Part shown: positions 22,941 to 31,040 of the stretch, piece by piece
Position numbering within the stretch: the stretch's first letter is position 1
Layout: each line of letters starts with the position of its first letter
From: UBA1413 sp964567485
Lineage (GTDB): Bacteria > Bacteroidota > Bacteroidia > Bacteroidales > Prolixibacteraceae
Direction: 5' to 3'
Length of the DNA stretch: 64,000 bases
NCBI GenBank assembly: GCA_964567485.1
Contig: CAZMMX010000015.1
Location: forward strand, 7,681-71,680
Made by a program: the position numbers and the translations under genes
Notes under the pieces: model-generated
What the model was told of the DNA's origin: nothing
What the model saw: only the letters and a program-made list of their open reading frames with translations
The model's database searches: none

Positions 22941-23909
22941 ATGAAATGTTTTTATCTTTTTTTGGTTTTGGGGGCCTTGTCGGGTAAATTGGTGGCACAG
23001 GCGCCGGTAGATTTTGAGGATGTGGTCCTGCCTTCTTCGGGGGTGTGGAACGGTTCCGACAACAGCGGTTCTTTCCGCAGCGGGGGAATGCTCTTTTATA
23101 ACAGCTACTCTTCCGAGTATGGCAGCTGGAGTGGTTTTGCCTGCAGCGATCACCACGACACCCTCACCGCGGGATACGACAACCAGTACAGTTCCATTGC
23201 CGGTGGGGGATACGGGGGTTCCGGCCATTTTGCCGTAGCCTTTGACTATGGTCATATTAAGATAGAACTGGATGATCCCTCGACCGTAGCGGGGATGTTT
23301 TTGACCAATTCGACCTATGCCTTTCTGACCCTGCGCGATGGTAATGCCTATGCCAAAAAATTCGGGGGGGCCTCGGGCGACGATCCCGACTTTTTCAGGG
23401 TGGTCATTTCAGGTATTGATGCCCGGGGCGATACCTCGGGAACCGTTCTCTTCTATCTGGCCGATTTCAGGGCCGACGACCGGAAGGAGGATTACATCGT
23501 CAGGAGTTGGGAATGGGTCGATCTCACTTCCCTGGGGGAGGTGGCCAGCCTCCGCTTCTCTCTGGAGTCGAGCGATATGGGACCTTACGGGATGAACACC
23601 CCGGGATATTTCTGCATCGATAACATCAATGACCGGCAGATGCCCGTGCTTACCCATCCTGTGGCCACGGCCCCCCAGGTCTTCCCCAATCCCTTTGCCG
23701 ACCGAATTTATATCACCGGCGGTGAAGCCCCTCAGGGAATCTCCCTCACCGACCAAGTTGGCCGCAGATGGATTCCCACGGTCGCCTGGTCAGGAGATAA
23801 AGCCGAAATCACCACCCCGGCAGGGCTCTCCCCAGGTATCTACCACCTCTCCTTCACCATGAAAAATAAACGCTGGTCTTACACCATGGTGCAATTGAAG
23901 CACCCCTGA
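22941..23909 (+). CDS. DUF4465-type secreted protein with T9SS-like C-terminus
   Basis: A 322-residue protein with signal peptide MKCFYLFLVLGALSGKLVAQ. The mature part (VDFEDVVLPSSGVWNGSDNSGSFRSGGMLFYNSYSS…SWSGFACSD) matches DUF4465. From memory, DUF4465-like domains occur in BtuH cobalamin-binding proteins of gut Bacteroides; I did not verify this. The last 75 residues (APQVFPNPFADRIYITGG … LSPGIYHLSFTM…) are a type-A T9SS sorting domain, so delivery is probably through T9SS and not as a lipoprotein. No ribosome site is possible because the repeat array runs to within 3 bp of the ATG. Probably part of the B12 regulon. Confidence 0.78.
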   Translation: MKCFYLFLVLGALSGKLVAQAPVDFEDVVLPSSGVWNGSDNSGSFRSGGMLFYNSYSSEYGSWSGFACSDHHDTLTAGYDNQYSSIAGGGYGGSGHFAVAFDYGHIKIELDDPSTVAGMFLTNSTYAFLTLRDGNAYAKKFGGASGDDPDFFRVVISGIDARGDTSGTVLFYLADFRADDRKEDYIVRSWEWVDLTSLGEVASLRFSLESSDMGPYGMNTPGYFCIDNINDRQMPVLTHPVATAPQVFPNPFADRIYITGGEAPQGISLTDQVGRRWIPTVAWSGDKAEITTPAGLSPGIYHLSFTMKNKRWSYTMVQLKHP

Positions 23910-24131
23910 TTTTAATGAACATAATGTCTGTTGCAAACGATTGTTAAATCTGTGTTATCAATATTTATTGATGACTTTTGTTTTTGTTCCGGAGGTAAAA
24001 AACCGTTTATTTGCATCAATAATCTTCATGCCAGGGAACCGTATGGATTATTAGCCTCACGGCAGGACTTTGCCGTTGAGTTTTCTGTGATTTCACGTGG
24101 TTCTTCGGCTGAGTATTCATTTAAGGAAATA

Positions 24132-24692
24132 ATGATGGAAATTTCAAAAAATAGCATGGTCACGGTGACCTACGATCTGAGGATCGATGACCACGAAGGA
24201 GAAATGGTGGAACAAGCCACAGCGGAGCGCCCTCTGCAGTTTCTTTACGGAGCAGGGATGATGCTCCCCAAGTTTGAACAGGGACTTTCCGGGCTCACTG
24301 CTGGGGCACCCTTCGAAATCAAGCTGAATCATACTGAGGCTTATGGTGCCGTCAATGAAGATGCCATCGTGGAGCTTCCCCGTGATATTTTCCTGGTTGA
24401 CGGGAAGTTCGATCCCGAATTCATCAAGGTGGGAAATTCCATTCCCATGATGAGCGGTGACGGGCAGCGCCTTAATGGTATTGTTCTGGAGGTTGCCGAC
24501 CACACAGTACGTATGGACTTCAACCATCCTTTGGCCGGGGAGGATCTCTTTTTCAGTGGCCAGGTCGTGGAAGTACGTCAGGCCACCGATGAGGAGATCG
24601 TGCAGACCCTCTCAGGGGGGTGCAGCGGTGGTTGCAGCTCAGGATGCTGCGGCGATTCTGACGACGGCTGTGGTTCGGGTTGCGGATGCTGA
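24132..24692 (+). CDS. slyD: FKBP-type peptidyl-prolyl isomerase, SlyD type
   Basis: Catalyses prolyl isomerisation and acts as a chaperone; SlyD also stores and delivers nickel or other metals. The FKBP/insert-in-flap layout is visible: MVTVTYDLRIDDHEGEMVEQA, PLQFLYGAGMMLPKFEQGLSGL, the insert IVELPRDIF…PEFIKVGNSIPMM and the return strand. The tail, about 25 residues, is Gly-Cys rich (GGCSGGCSSGCCGDSDDGCG…), with eight or more cysteines but no His-rich run. I start at ATG 24132 (or 24135) with GGAAATA before it. It leads into aroC 28 bp downstream. Confidence 0.93.
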   Translation: MMEISKNSMVTVTYDLRIDDHEGEMVEQATAERPLQFLYGAGMMLPKFEQGLSGLTAGAPFEIKLNHTEAYGAVNEDAIVELPRDIFLVDGKFDPEFIKVGNSIPMMSGDGQRLNGIVLEVADHTVRMDFNHPLAGEDLFFSGQVVEVRQATDEEIVQTLSGGCSGGCSSGCCGDSDDGCGSGCGC

Positions 24693-24720
24693 ACCAGACT
24701 AAATAATAGGGAGTTTCCTT

Positions 24721-25794
24721 ATGAACACTTTCGGAAGGATTTTTAGGTTAACCTCTTTTGGCGAATCGCATGGGAAGGCCATCGGGGGGATTATCGACGG
24801 ATCTCCTCCCGGAATTGAGATGGATATTCCCTTTGTGCAGGCGGAACTCGACCGTCGGCGTCCCGGACAGTCGAAATTGACCACCCAGCGCTGCGAAGGT
24901 GACGAGGTGGAATTTCTTTCGGGAATTTTTGATGGGCGCACCCTGGGAACTCCCATTGCTTTTATGGTCCACAACCAGGATCACCATTCGTCCGATTATG
25001 AGGCCCTCCGCAATGTTTACCGGCCTTCACATGCCGACTACACCTGGCAACAGAAATATGGGGTCAGGGATCACCGTGGCGGAGGACGCTCTTCAGCAAG
25101 GGAGACCATCGCCAGGGTAGTGGGAGGGGCTGTGGCCCGTCTTTATCTCCGTTCCCTGGGCGTGAACATTATGGCTTACGTCTCCTCTGTCCACCATGTG
25201 GAAACCCCGCTTTCCTACAAGGAAATGGACCTTTCCCTCACCGAGGACAGCCTGGTGCGCTGTCCCGATCCGGCCACCTCAGAACGTATGGTGGCCGTGA
25301 TTGAAAAGGCCGCCCGCAACCACGATACCGTAGGGGGCGTGATTACCTGCGTGGTCACTGGCGTTCCCCCCGGGTGGGGAGAACCCGTGTTCAACAAACT
25401 CCATGCTGACCTCGGCGCTGCCATGCTGGGCATCAATGCCGTCAAGGGCTTTGAATATGGCTCCGGTTTCGCGGGCACCCGCCTTTACGGTTCTGAACAT
25501 AATGACATTTTTATCCCCGGGGAAACGGGAGCCCGCACCCTGACCAACCATTCGGGAGGTATCCAGGGTGGGATTTCCAACGGTGAGGACATCTATTTCA
25601 GGGTGGCCTTCAAACCCGTAGCTACCCTCCTCAGGGAACAACAAACCATAGATTCTGCAAATACCCCCGTTACTATACATCCTGAAGGAAGACACGACCC
25701 CTGTGTTTTGCCGAGGGCAGTGCCCATCGTTGAAGCGATGGCAGCCCTTGTTATGGCAGACCACAGTTTAATGCAAAACCTTTATATAATTTGA
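24721..25794 (+). CDS. aroC: Chorismate synthase
   Basis: Makes chorismate from EPSP, the last common step to aromatic amino acids, folates and quinones, using reduced FMN. The 357-residue length is standard. Signatures are the N-terminal FRLTSFGESHGKAIGGIIDG, RRRPGQSKLTTQR near residue 43, HADYTWQQKYGVRDHRGGGRSSARET near residue 106, and the C-terminal GGIQGGISNGEDIYFRVAFKP. It lies between slyD and the DUF134 gene on the plus strand. Confidence 0.98.
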   Translation: MNTFGRIFRLTSFGESHGKAIGGIIDGSPPGIEMDIPFVQAELDRRRPGQSKLTTQRCEGDEVEFLSGIFDGRTLGTPIAFMVHNQDHHSSDYEALRNVYRPSHADYTWQQKYGVRDHRGGGRSSARETIARVVGGAVARLYLRSLGVNIMAYVSSVHHVETPLSYKEMDLSLTEDSLVRCPDPATSERMVAVIEKAARNHDTVGGVITCVVTGVPPGWGEPVFNKLHADLGAAMLGINAVKGFEYGSGFAGTRLYGSEHNDIFIPGETGARTLTNHSGGIQGGISNGEDIYFRVAFKPVATLLREQQTIDSANTPVTIHPEGRHDPCVLPRAVPIVEAMAALVMADHSLMQNLYII

Positions 25795-25796
25795 AG

Positions 25797-26222
25797 ATGC
25801 CCAGAAAAAAGAGAGAAAGAAAGATGCTGATGCCCCCAGCCATCAAAGGAATGTCGGTAACAGGAATTCGCGGCCGTAAAACCAACCAGGTTTTTATGCT
25901 GCTTGAAGAGTACGAGACCATCCGTCTCCTTGATTACCAAATGCTTAATCAGGAAGAGGCTGCTCTTCAGATGGAGGTGTCGCGACCCACGCTGACCCGC
26001 ATATATGAGGAAGCCCGCCGTAAAGTGGCTTCGGCCTTTGTAGAAGGCCGTGACATCGTGATTAAGGGAGGAAAGGTAGCCTTTGCGCAAAACTGGTCCT
26101 GCTGCCATAACTGTAAAAACAAGTTTGAACACAACGGAGAAGAGAAGATCATTTGTCCGGCCTGCGGATCAGAAGAGACCGTATCGCTGAACGAACTCTT
26201 CCTTTCAGATCTCATCTGTTAG
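25797..26222 (+). CDS. DUF134 (UPF0251) predicted DNA-binding protein
   Basis: A 141-residue protein with a helix-turn-helix segment (LLEEYETIRLLDYQMLNQEEAALQMEVSRPTLTRIYEEARRKVA) characteristic of DUF134, and a C-terminal zinc-ribbon-like CCHNCKNKF…IICPACGS (C-x2-C … C-x2-C). Members are small predicted regulators, often near metal or redox genes. I use ATG 25797, which is 3 bp after the aroC stop; TTG 25791 is a poorer candidate. The cysteine sites suggest metal or redox sensing, which is inference. Confidence 0.82.
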   Translation: MPRKKRERKMLMPPAIKGMSVTGIRGRKTNQVFMLLEEYETIRLLDYQMLNQEEAALQMEVSRPTLTRIYEEARRKVASAFVEGRDIVIKGGKVAFAQNWSCCHNCKNKFEHNGEEKIICPACGSEETVSLNELFLSDLIC

Positions 26223-26328
26223 TTCAGCGCCGGTAAGCGGCGTTTCCTTCCCGCTGAAACATTCCGGGACGACACCGTATTCAGGGTGATAGGGGGAGAT
26301 TTTGCCCTGACGGGAGTGGGTTTTTCCC

Positions 26329-26359
26329 TTTGTAAATCTCCCTGCTCTTTATATCTTTG
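26329..26359 (+). promoter_or_regulatory. Predicted Bacteroidota-type promoter
   Basis: TTTG (26329-26332), a 19-bp spacer and TATCTTTG (26352-26359) match the -33/-7 consensus closely. The start codon of the downstream gene follows 27 bp later. This begins the 26386-30142 gene run. Confidence 0.6.
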
Positions 26360-26385
26360 CGTTTTTACACCAAAAAAGCAAGCAT

Positions 26386-26922
26386 ATGGAAGAGCTGACT
26401 GTGGGTTCCAGGGTAGAGCATCCGCGGTATGGCCAGGGGATCATCGCACAGGTCAACCTGGCCGCCTACGAGATATATTTCGAAAAGGGCGGAAAAATGG
26501 AGATCACCAAAAGGAACACCGACCTTACCACCCTGGAGGTCAGAGAGGAGACGCGGCCCCGGAACATGCTGACCCTGGCGGAAGTCGAGGAGGTGCTCTC
26601 GGGACTTCTTGCCAGGTACAATGGCATTACCATACCGCTGGAACTGGGCGATAAATGGAAGGGAGGAACCATGCTCCTGAAGCCGGGAAACCCGGCATTG
26701 CAGGCTAAGGAAATCCCCGTGGAAACCTTCTTCCACAAGATTGTCATGCTCCGCGACAGGTTACGGGTCCTGGAACAGAACATCAATGCCCATTCCGTAC
26801 TTACCGACGAAGAAAAGATCAACCTTCAGCAGTATATCACGCGGATTTACGGATCACTGACCACCTTCAACGTATTGTTCGCTTCCAAGGAAGACTATTT
26901 TGTAGGTGCAAAATCGGAGTGA
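26386..26922 (+). CDS. Conserved hypothetical protein with KOW/Tudor-like N-terminus
   Basis: A 178-residue soluble protein, not recognised as a named family. Residues 1-35 (VGSRVEHPRYGQGIIAQVNLAAYEIYFEKG) resemble the small Tudor-like barrel at the end of UvrD/PcrA helicases and in CarD-type proteins, which bind nucleic acid or polymerase. The rest looks helical (LTLAEVEEVLSGLLARYN, FFHKIVMLRDRLRVLEQNINAH, INLQQYITRIYGSL) and may self-associate. It starts a run with a hydrolase gene 1 bp downstream. A transcription or DNA-binding role is only inference. Confidence 0.65.
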   Translation: MEELTVGSRVEHPRYGQGIIAQVNLAAYEIYFEKGGKMEITKRNTDLTTLEVREETRPRNMLTLAEVEEVLSGLLARYNGITIPLELGDKWKGGTMLLKPGNPALQAKEIPVETFFHKIVMLRDRLRVLEQNINAHSVLTDEEKINLQQYITRIYGSLTTFNVLFASKEDYFVGAKSE

Positions 26923-26923
26923 T

Positions 26924-27841
26924 ATGAAAAAGTTGTTTCCCCTGATGGTCATGGTGATAGTGATGCCCTTTTTCTCGCGTGGACAGGAGATGGTGTTGAA
27001 GGTATGGCCCGGCGGGGCTCCTGACAGCAACGGCATGACCCTGCCCGAGGAGAAGTACGAGGGTGTGCGGGTGCGTAATGTCTCGGAAGCTGAGATGACC
27101 GTGTTTCTTCCTCCTGCGGAAAAGAACAGCGGTGCTGCCGTGGTGATTTGTCCGGGTGGCGGCTATATAATCGAAGCCATGGACCACGAAGGTTTTGAGA
27201 TGGCCCGCTGGCTGGCCGCCCGGGGAGTGGCTGGTGTAGTCCTGAAATACAGACTTCCGTATGGTCATCATGCCATTCCCTCCTCCGATGCCCGGCAAGC
27301 CCTGCGGATGGTGCGCCATCATGCGGCAGAGTGGGGGATTGACCCTTCCCGGGTGGGCATCGCCGGCTCTTCGGCTGGAGGACACCTGGCATCGACCGTG
27401 GGGACACGCTTCGACAAAGGAGAATCTGGGGCCTCTGATTCCGTGGCCCGGCAGAGCTGCCGTCCCGACTTCATGCTGCTCCTCTATCCCGTCATTACCA
27501 TGAATGAGGAGTTCACCCACCTTGGTTCCCGCAGAAACCTGATCGGCGAAGGGAACAACCTGGACCTTGTCGCTCTTTACTCCAACGAGCTGCACGTCAC
27601 CGCCGCCACGCCACCCACCTTTCTCGTCCTTGCCGACGACGACGATGCCGTGGCTCCCCGCAACGCCCTGGCGTTTTATACCGCCCTTAAAAGAAACGGA
27701 GTTGCCGCAGAAATGCACATCTTCGCCAGGGGAGGCCATGGCTTCGGCCTGAGAAAAAATGACCTCCCTGCCGACCGGTGGCCTGACCTGTTTCTGGTAT
27801 GGCTTGCCGAAATGGGAATAACCAAGGGAGACCAGAGGTGA
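26924..27841 (+). CDS. Secreted alpha/beta-hydrolase (carbohydrate-esterase-like)
   Basis: A 305-residue esterase/lipase-like protein. Signal peptide MKKLFPLMVMVIVMPFFSRG precedes the mature EMVLKVWPGGAPDSNG, a start seen in Bacteroidota BD-FAE and acetyl-xylan esterase-like enzymes. The oxyanion segment VICPGGGYIIEAMDHEG, the nucleophile elbow GIAGSSAGGHLAST, the Asp near LADDDDAVAPRNALAF and the His in GGHGF form the catalytic set. It may remove acetyl or feruloyl groups from polysaccharides, but no CAZyme genes surround it, so substrate is unknown. I use ATG 26924; the GTG of the Nudix gene overlaps its stop. Confidence 0.8.
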   Translation: MKKLFPLMVMVIVMPFFSRGQEMVLKVWPGGAPDSNGMTLPEEKYEGVRVRNVSEAEMTVFLPPAEKNSGAAVVICPGGGYIIEAMDHEGFEMARWLAARGVAGVVLKYRLPYGHHAIPSSDARQALRMVRHHAAEWGIDPSRVGIAGSSAGGHLASTVGTRFDKGESGASDSVARQSCRPDFMLLLYPVITMNEEFTHLGSRRNLIGEGNNLDLVALYSNELHVTAATPPTFLVLADDDDAVAPRNALAFYTALKRNGVAAEMHIFARGGHGFGLRKNDLPADRWPDLFLVWLAEMGITKGDQR

Positions 27842-28377
27842 GCACCACCCATCCCACCGAAGTATTCCGGTACTGTCCCCGCTGCGGATCCGCGGCGTTT
27901 ACGGCAGTGTCGGAGCGGTCATTGCGCTGTGGCCACTGTGGATTTCATTACTTCATCAACTCAGCAGCAGCGGTGGCTGCCCTGATCTTTGACCCTGAGG
28001 GGCGGTTGCTGGTCACCCGCAGGGCCATTAACCCCGACAAGGGAAAACTCGATCTTCCCGGGGGATTCATAGATCCCGGCGAGAGTGCCGAAGAGGCCAT
28101 CACCAGGGAGCTGGCAGAAGAACTGGGTCTGAAGGTCAAAAAACTCCGTTACCTGGCCTCAGCAGCCAACAGATATCCCTTTTCGGGACTTACCGTGTTT
28201 ACCACCGATCTGGCCTTCCTGGTTGAGACCGACATTCCCGCCGATATGAAGGCCGCCGATGATATCAGCGGCTTTGAATGGGTAATCCCTGGAAAGGTGA
28301 CCCACGAAGAGGTGCCGGCCCCCTCGATCCGCTATTTCATCAATGAAGTTGCCCCCAATGCCCCCAAGAATTTCTAA
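27838..28377 (+). CDS. Nudix hydrolase with zinc ribbon
   Basis: Hydrolyses a nucleoside-diphosphate-linked compound; the N-terminal ribbon resembles NADH pyrophosphatase relatives. The zinc ribbon is CPRCGSAAF…LRCGHCGF near residues 12-35. The Nudix box GGFIDPGESAEEAITRELAE…ELG matches Gx5Ex7REUxEExGU near residues 78-100. I propose the GTG at 27838 because it overlaps the hydrolase stop as GTGA and has an AGGGAG site 8 bp before; an ATG-headed longer frame would run into the previous gene. The next ORF overlaps its end by 35 bp. Confidence 0.85.
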   Translation: MSTTHPTEVFRYCPRCGSAAFTAVSERSLRCGHCGFHYFINSAAAVAALIFDPEGRLLVTRRAINPDKGKLDLPGGFIDPGESAEEAITRELAEELGLKVKKLRYLASAANRYPFSGLTVFTTDLAFLVETDIPADMKAADDISGFEWVIPGKVTHEEVPAPSIRYFINEVAPNAPKNF

Positions 28378-30142
28378 AACCCTGGCGGACTTCAGGAGGG
28401 CCCTGCGGCGCCATGACCTGGCCGCACTCCATATTTCAGGAACCGACCCCCATATGAGTGAATATCTCAGCGATCATTGGAAGACCCGCCGTTTCATTTC
28501 CGGATTTTCAGGGTCTTACGGCGAGGTGGTGGTGACCCCCCGAGAGGCTCTTTTGTGGACTGATTCCCGTTATTTTCTGCAGGCGGAAGAGGAAATGGCG
28601 GGAACGGAATTCCGCATGATGCCATTACGTGTGCCGGGAGAGGTGCCCCCTGACCGGTGGCTCGCTGAAAACATGCCTCCCGGCAGCCGGCTGGGATTTG
28701 ACCCCTACACCCTTCCTCTGGGAAGTTACAGGCTCTTCAGCCAGGTGCTCGCTCCTCTGGGGATTTCCCTGGTTCCCGTGCCTTCACTGGTGGGGGAGAT
28801 ATGGCAGGAGAGACCCCCGCTTCCCGGAAATCCCATTTTTGAACCTGGCGAGGAGCTGGCCGGGGAATGCCGTGCTCTGAAACATGCCCGCATCTCCCAA
28901 ATGTTAGACCTCCGGGGTGCCGCGGTGACCATCGTCTCCTCTCTCAGTGACCTGGCCTGGTGCTTTAACCTCCGCGGCAGCGATATCTCCTATAATCCCC
29001 TGTTTCTGGGGTACGGACTTATCGGCAAAGGCTTCAACCATCTTTTTATCCGCCGGGGGGCACTCTCTCTGGCACTGGAGAAAAAGCTTCTTGACGAGGG
29101 GGTCATCCTTGGTGATTACCATGCCTTTTATGATTTTCTCGCCGCCCTCAGGGGGGTGACGGTATGGCTCGACCCTGCCACGGCCAACAGCGGCATCTGG
29201 CTGGCCATCAAAGAACAATGCCCTGTGGTAGAATCGACTTCTCCCGCAGAAACCCTAAAGGCGGTGAAAAACAGCACCGAAGTGGAGGGATTCCGGGAAA
29301 CCATGCGCAGGGATGGCGTCGCTCTGGTGGAGTTTTTGTGGTGGCTCAGGCATCATGCGGGAGACCCCGGAACCACGGAATTCACAGTGGCCAGGAAACT
29401 GGCGGAGTGCCGCTCCCTCCAGCCGGGATTCATGGGAGAGAGCTTTGCCCCCATCGTCGGCACCCGGGAACACGGCGCTGTCGTTCACCTCTCGGTTACC
29501 GCCGATAATGCCCTGCCCCTGAAAAATCAGGGAGTGCTCCTTTTTGATTCCGGTGGACAGTACCTCACCGGGACCAGCGACATCACGCGTACCGTAGCCC
29601 TGGGCCCCGTCACCCGGCAGCAGAAAACCGACTTCACCCTGGTTCTCAAGGGGGTGATCGCCCTGTCGTCAGCCATCTTTCCCGGAGGAACACGCGGAAT
29701 TCACCTCGACATACTGGCCCGCCAAGCCATGTGGAAACACGGTATCAACTACGGCCACGGCACAGGCCACGGCGTCGGTCATTTCCTGAATGTCCATGAA
29801 GGTCCCGCTGCCATCAGGAGGGAGTGGAACCCCCACGAAATTAAAGCGGGAATGGTATTTTCCAACGAACCGGGAATATACCGCCAGGGGGAGTACGGCA
29901 TTCGCACCGAGAACATGATGCTCTGCATCGAAAAGGAAACCACCCCCTTCGGGAATTTCCTGGGCTTCGAATCCCTCACCCTTTGTCCCATTGATACCAG
30001 GCTGCTGGAGATCTCCCTGATGACCCCTGAGGAGATCTCCTGGCTCAATGCCTACCACCATCGCGTAAGGGAAGAATTGTCACCGCTTCTTCCTCCGGAA
30101 CGGGTTACCTTCCTTGAAGAACTGACCCGGGGAATTGGGTGA
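28343..30142 (+). CDS. Xaa-Pro aminopeptidase (M24B, aminopeptidase P type)
   Basis: Removes N-terminal residues preceding proline. The 599-residue protein follows the long three-domain APP layout: two creatinase-like N-terminal domains (LADFRRALRRHDLAALHISG, ISGFSGSYGEVVVT, LLWTDSRYFLQAEEEM) and the C-terminal pita-bread domain with metal ligands Asp/Asp (LLFDSGGQYLTGTSDITRT), His (HGTGHGVGHFLNVHE), Glu (MVFSNEPGIY) and Glu (GIRTENMM). A cytosolic role in peptide turnover is likely. A start at 28358 would remove most overlap with the Nudix gene. A terminator follows. Confidence 0.93.
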   Translation: MKLPPMPPRISKTLADFRRALRRHDLAALHISGTDPHMSEYLSDHWKTRRFISGFSGSYGEVVVTPREALLWTDSRYFLQAEEEMAGTEFRMMPLRVPGEVPPDRWLAENMPPGSRLGFDPYTLPLGSYRLFSQVLAPLGISLVPVPSLVGEIWQERPPLPGNPIFEPGEELAGECRALKHARISQMLDLRGAAVTIVSSLSDLAWCFNLRGSDISYNPLFLGYGLIGKGFNHLFIRRGALSLALEKKLLDEGVILGDYHAFYDFLAALRGVTVWLDPATANSGIWLAIKEQCPVVESTSPAETLKAVKNSTEVEGFRETMRRDGVALVEFLWWLRHHAGDPGTTEFTVARKLAECRSLQPGFMGESFAPIVGTREHGAVVHLSVTADNALPLKNQGVLLFDSGGQYLTGTSDITRTVALGPVTRQQKTDFTLVLKGVIALSSAIFPGGTRGIHLDILARQAMWKHGINYGHGTGHGVGHFLNVHEGPAAIRREWNPHEIKAGMVFSNEPGIYRQGEYGIRTENMMLCIEKETTPFGNFLGFESLTLCPIDTRLLEISLMTPEEISWLNAYHHRVREELSPLLPPERVTFLEELTRGIG

Positions 30143-30214
30143 TGCCGGTTTGGAGGTTAGTGGGGGTAAGGATGGTGAAATAGCCGTGTGCTGTTGACTG
30201 GGGAGCCGGAAATG

Positions 30215-30242
30215 AAAAAAACCGGTCAATACCGGTTTTTTT
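30215..30242 (+). terminator. Intrinsic terminator after aminopeptidase P gene
   Basis: Hairpin AAAAAAACCGG/CCGGTTTTTTT with a 6-nt loop, followed by a T-tract on the plus strand. It ends the 26386-30142 run and separates it from nth. A second small stem TTTCTCT/AGAGAAA (30283-30299) follows before nth. Confidence 0.85.
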
Positions 30243-30386
30243 ACTAAATTTCACTTAAAACTATCTCTATGTAGTGAAATGATTTCTCTCTAAGAGAAAC
30301 ACTGGTTGTTAGACGCGAGAAAACGCAAATTATTACAGGGATGGATTGCTATTTTGCTTTTTTTAACAATTGAAAAATTCAGAGGG

Positions 30387-31040
30387 ATGACTACGCAGGA
30401 GTTGTATGACCGGGTAATCGGGTGGTTTGAGGAGAACATGCCGGAAGCCGCGACGGAGCTGGAGTATAAGGATCCATTTCATTTGTTGGTTGCGGTAATC
30501 CTGTCGGCGCAGTGTACCGACAAGCGGGTGAATCAGATCACCCCGGCATTGCTGGAGCGTTACCCTGGTCCGTGGGCTATGGCGGAGGCCACGCCAGAGG
30601 AGTTGCTGGGGTATATCGGCAGTTGTTCCTATCCTAACAATAAGGCGCGTCATTTGTCGGCGATGGCGCGTAAACTGGTGGAATTGTTTGATGGCAGGGT
30701 TCCCTCAGAGGTGGAGAAGCTGCAGATGTTGCCGGGGGTAGGACGCAAGACCGCCAATGTGATCGCTTCTGTGGTTTTTGACAAGCCGGCCATGGCTGTC
30801 GATACCCATGTTTTCAGAGTGTCGGCGCGTTTGGGGTTGACCACGGGGGCAAGAAATCCCCTGGAGACCGAAAAGCAGTTGGTGCAGTATATTCCGGAGG
30901 TGCTGATTCCCAGGGCCCACCACTGGCTTATTCTTCACGGCAGGTATGTGTGCAAGGCCCGGAAGCCTGAATGTTCAGCGTGTGGGTTGCGGGAGGTTTG
31001 CCGGTGGTTTCGCGAATCAGCCGATCAGCAGAAGGCTTAA
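30387..31040 (+). CDS. nth: Endonuclease III (DNA glycosylase/AP lyase)
   Basis: Excises oxidised pyrimidines and cleaves the abasic site. The 217-residue protein has the HhH motif LPGVGRKTANVIASV containing the catalytic Lys, the catalytic Asp in AVDTHVFRVS, and the C-terminal iron-sulfur site CKARKPECSACGLREVC (C-x6-C-x2-C-x5-C). I start at ATG 30387 (MTTQELYDRV, after AGAGGG) because the longer frame begins with unrelated residues. Its 3' end overlaps the convergent ZIP transporter gene by 24 bp. Confidence 0.96.
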   Translation: MTTQELYDRVIGWFEENMPEAATELEYKDPFHLLVAVILSAQCTDKRVNQITPALLERYPGPWAMAEATPEELLGYIGSCSYPNNKARHLSAMARKLVELFDGRVPSEVEKLQMLPGVGRKTANVIASVVFDKPAMAVDTHVFRVSARLGLTTGARNPLETEKQLVQYIPEVLIPRAHHWLILHGRYVCKARKPECSACGLREVCRWFRESADQQKA

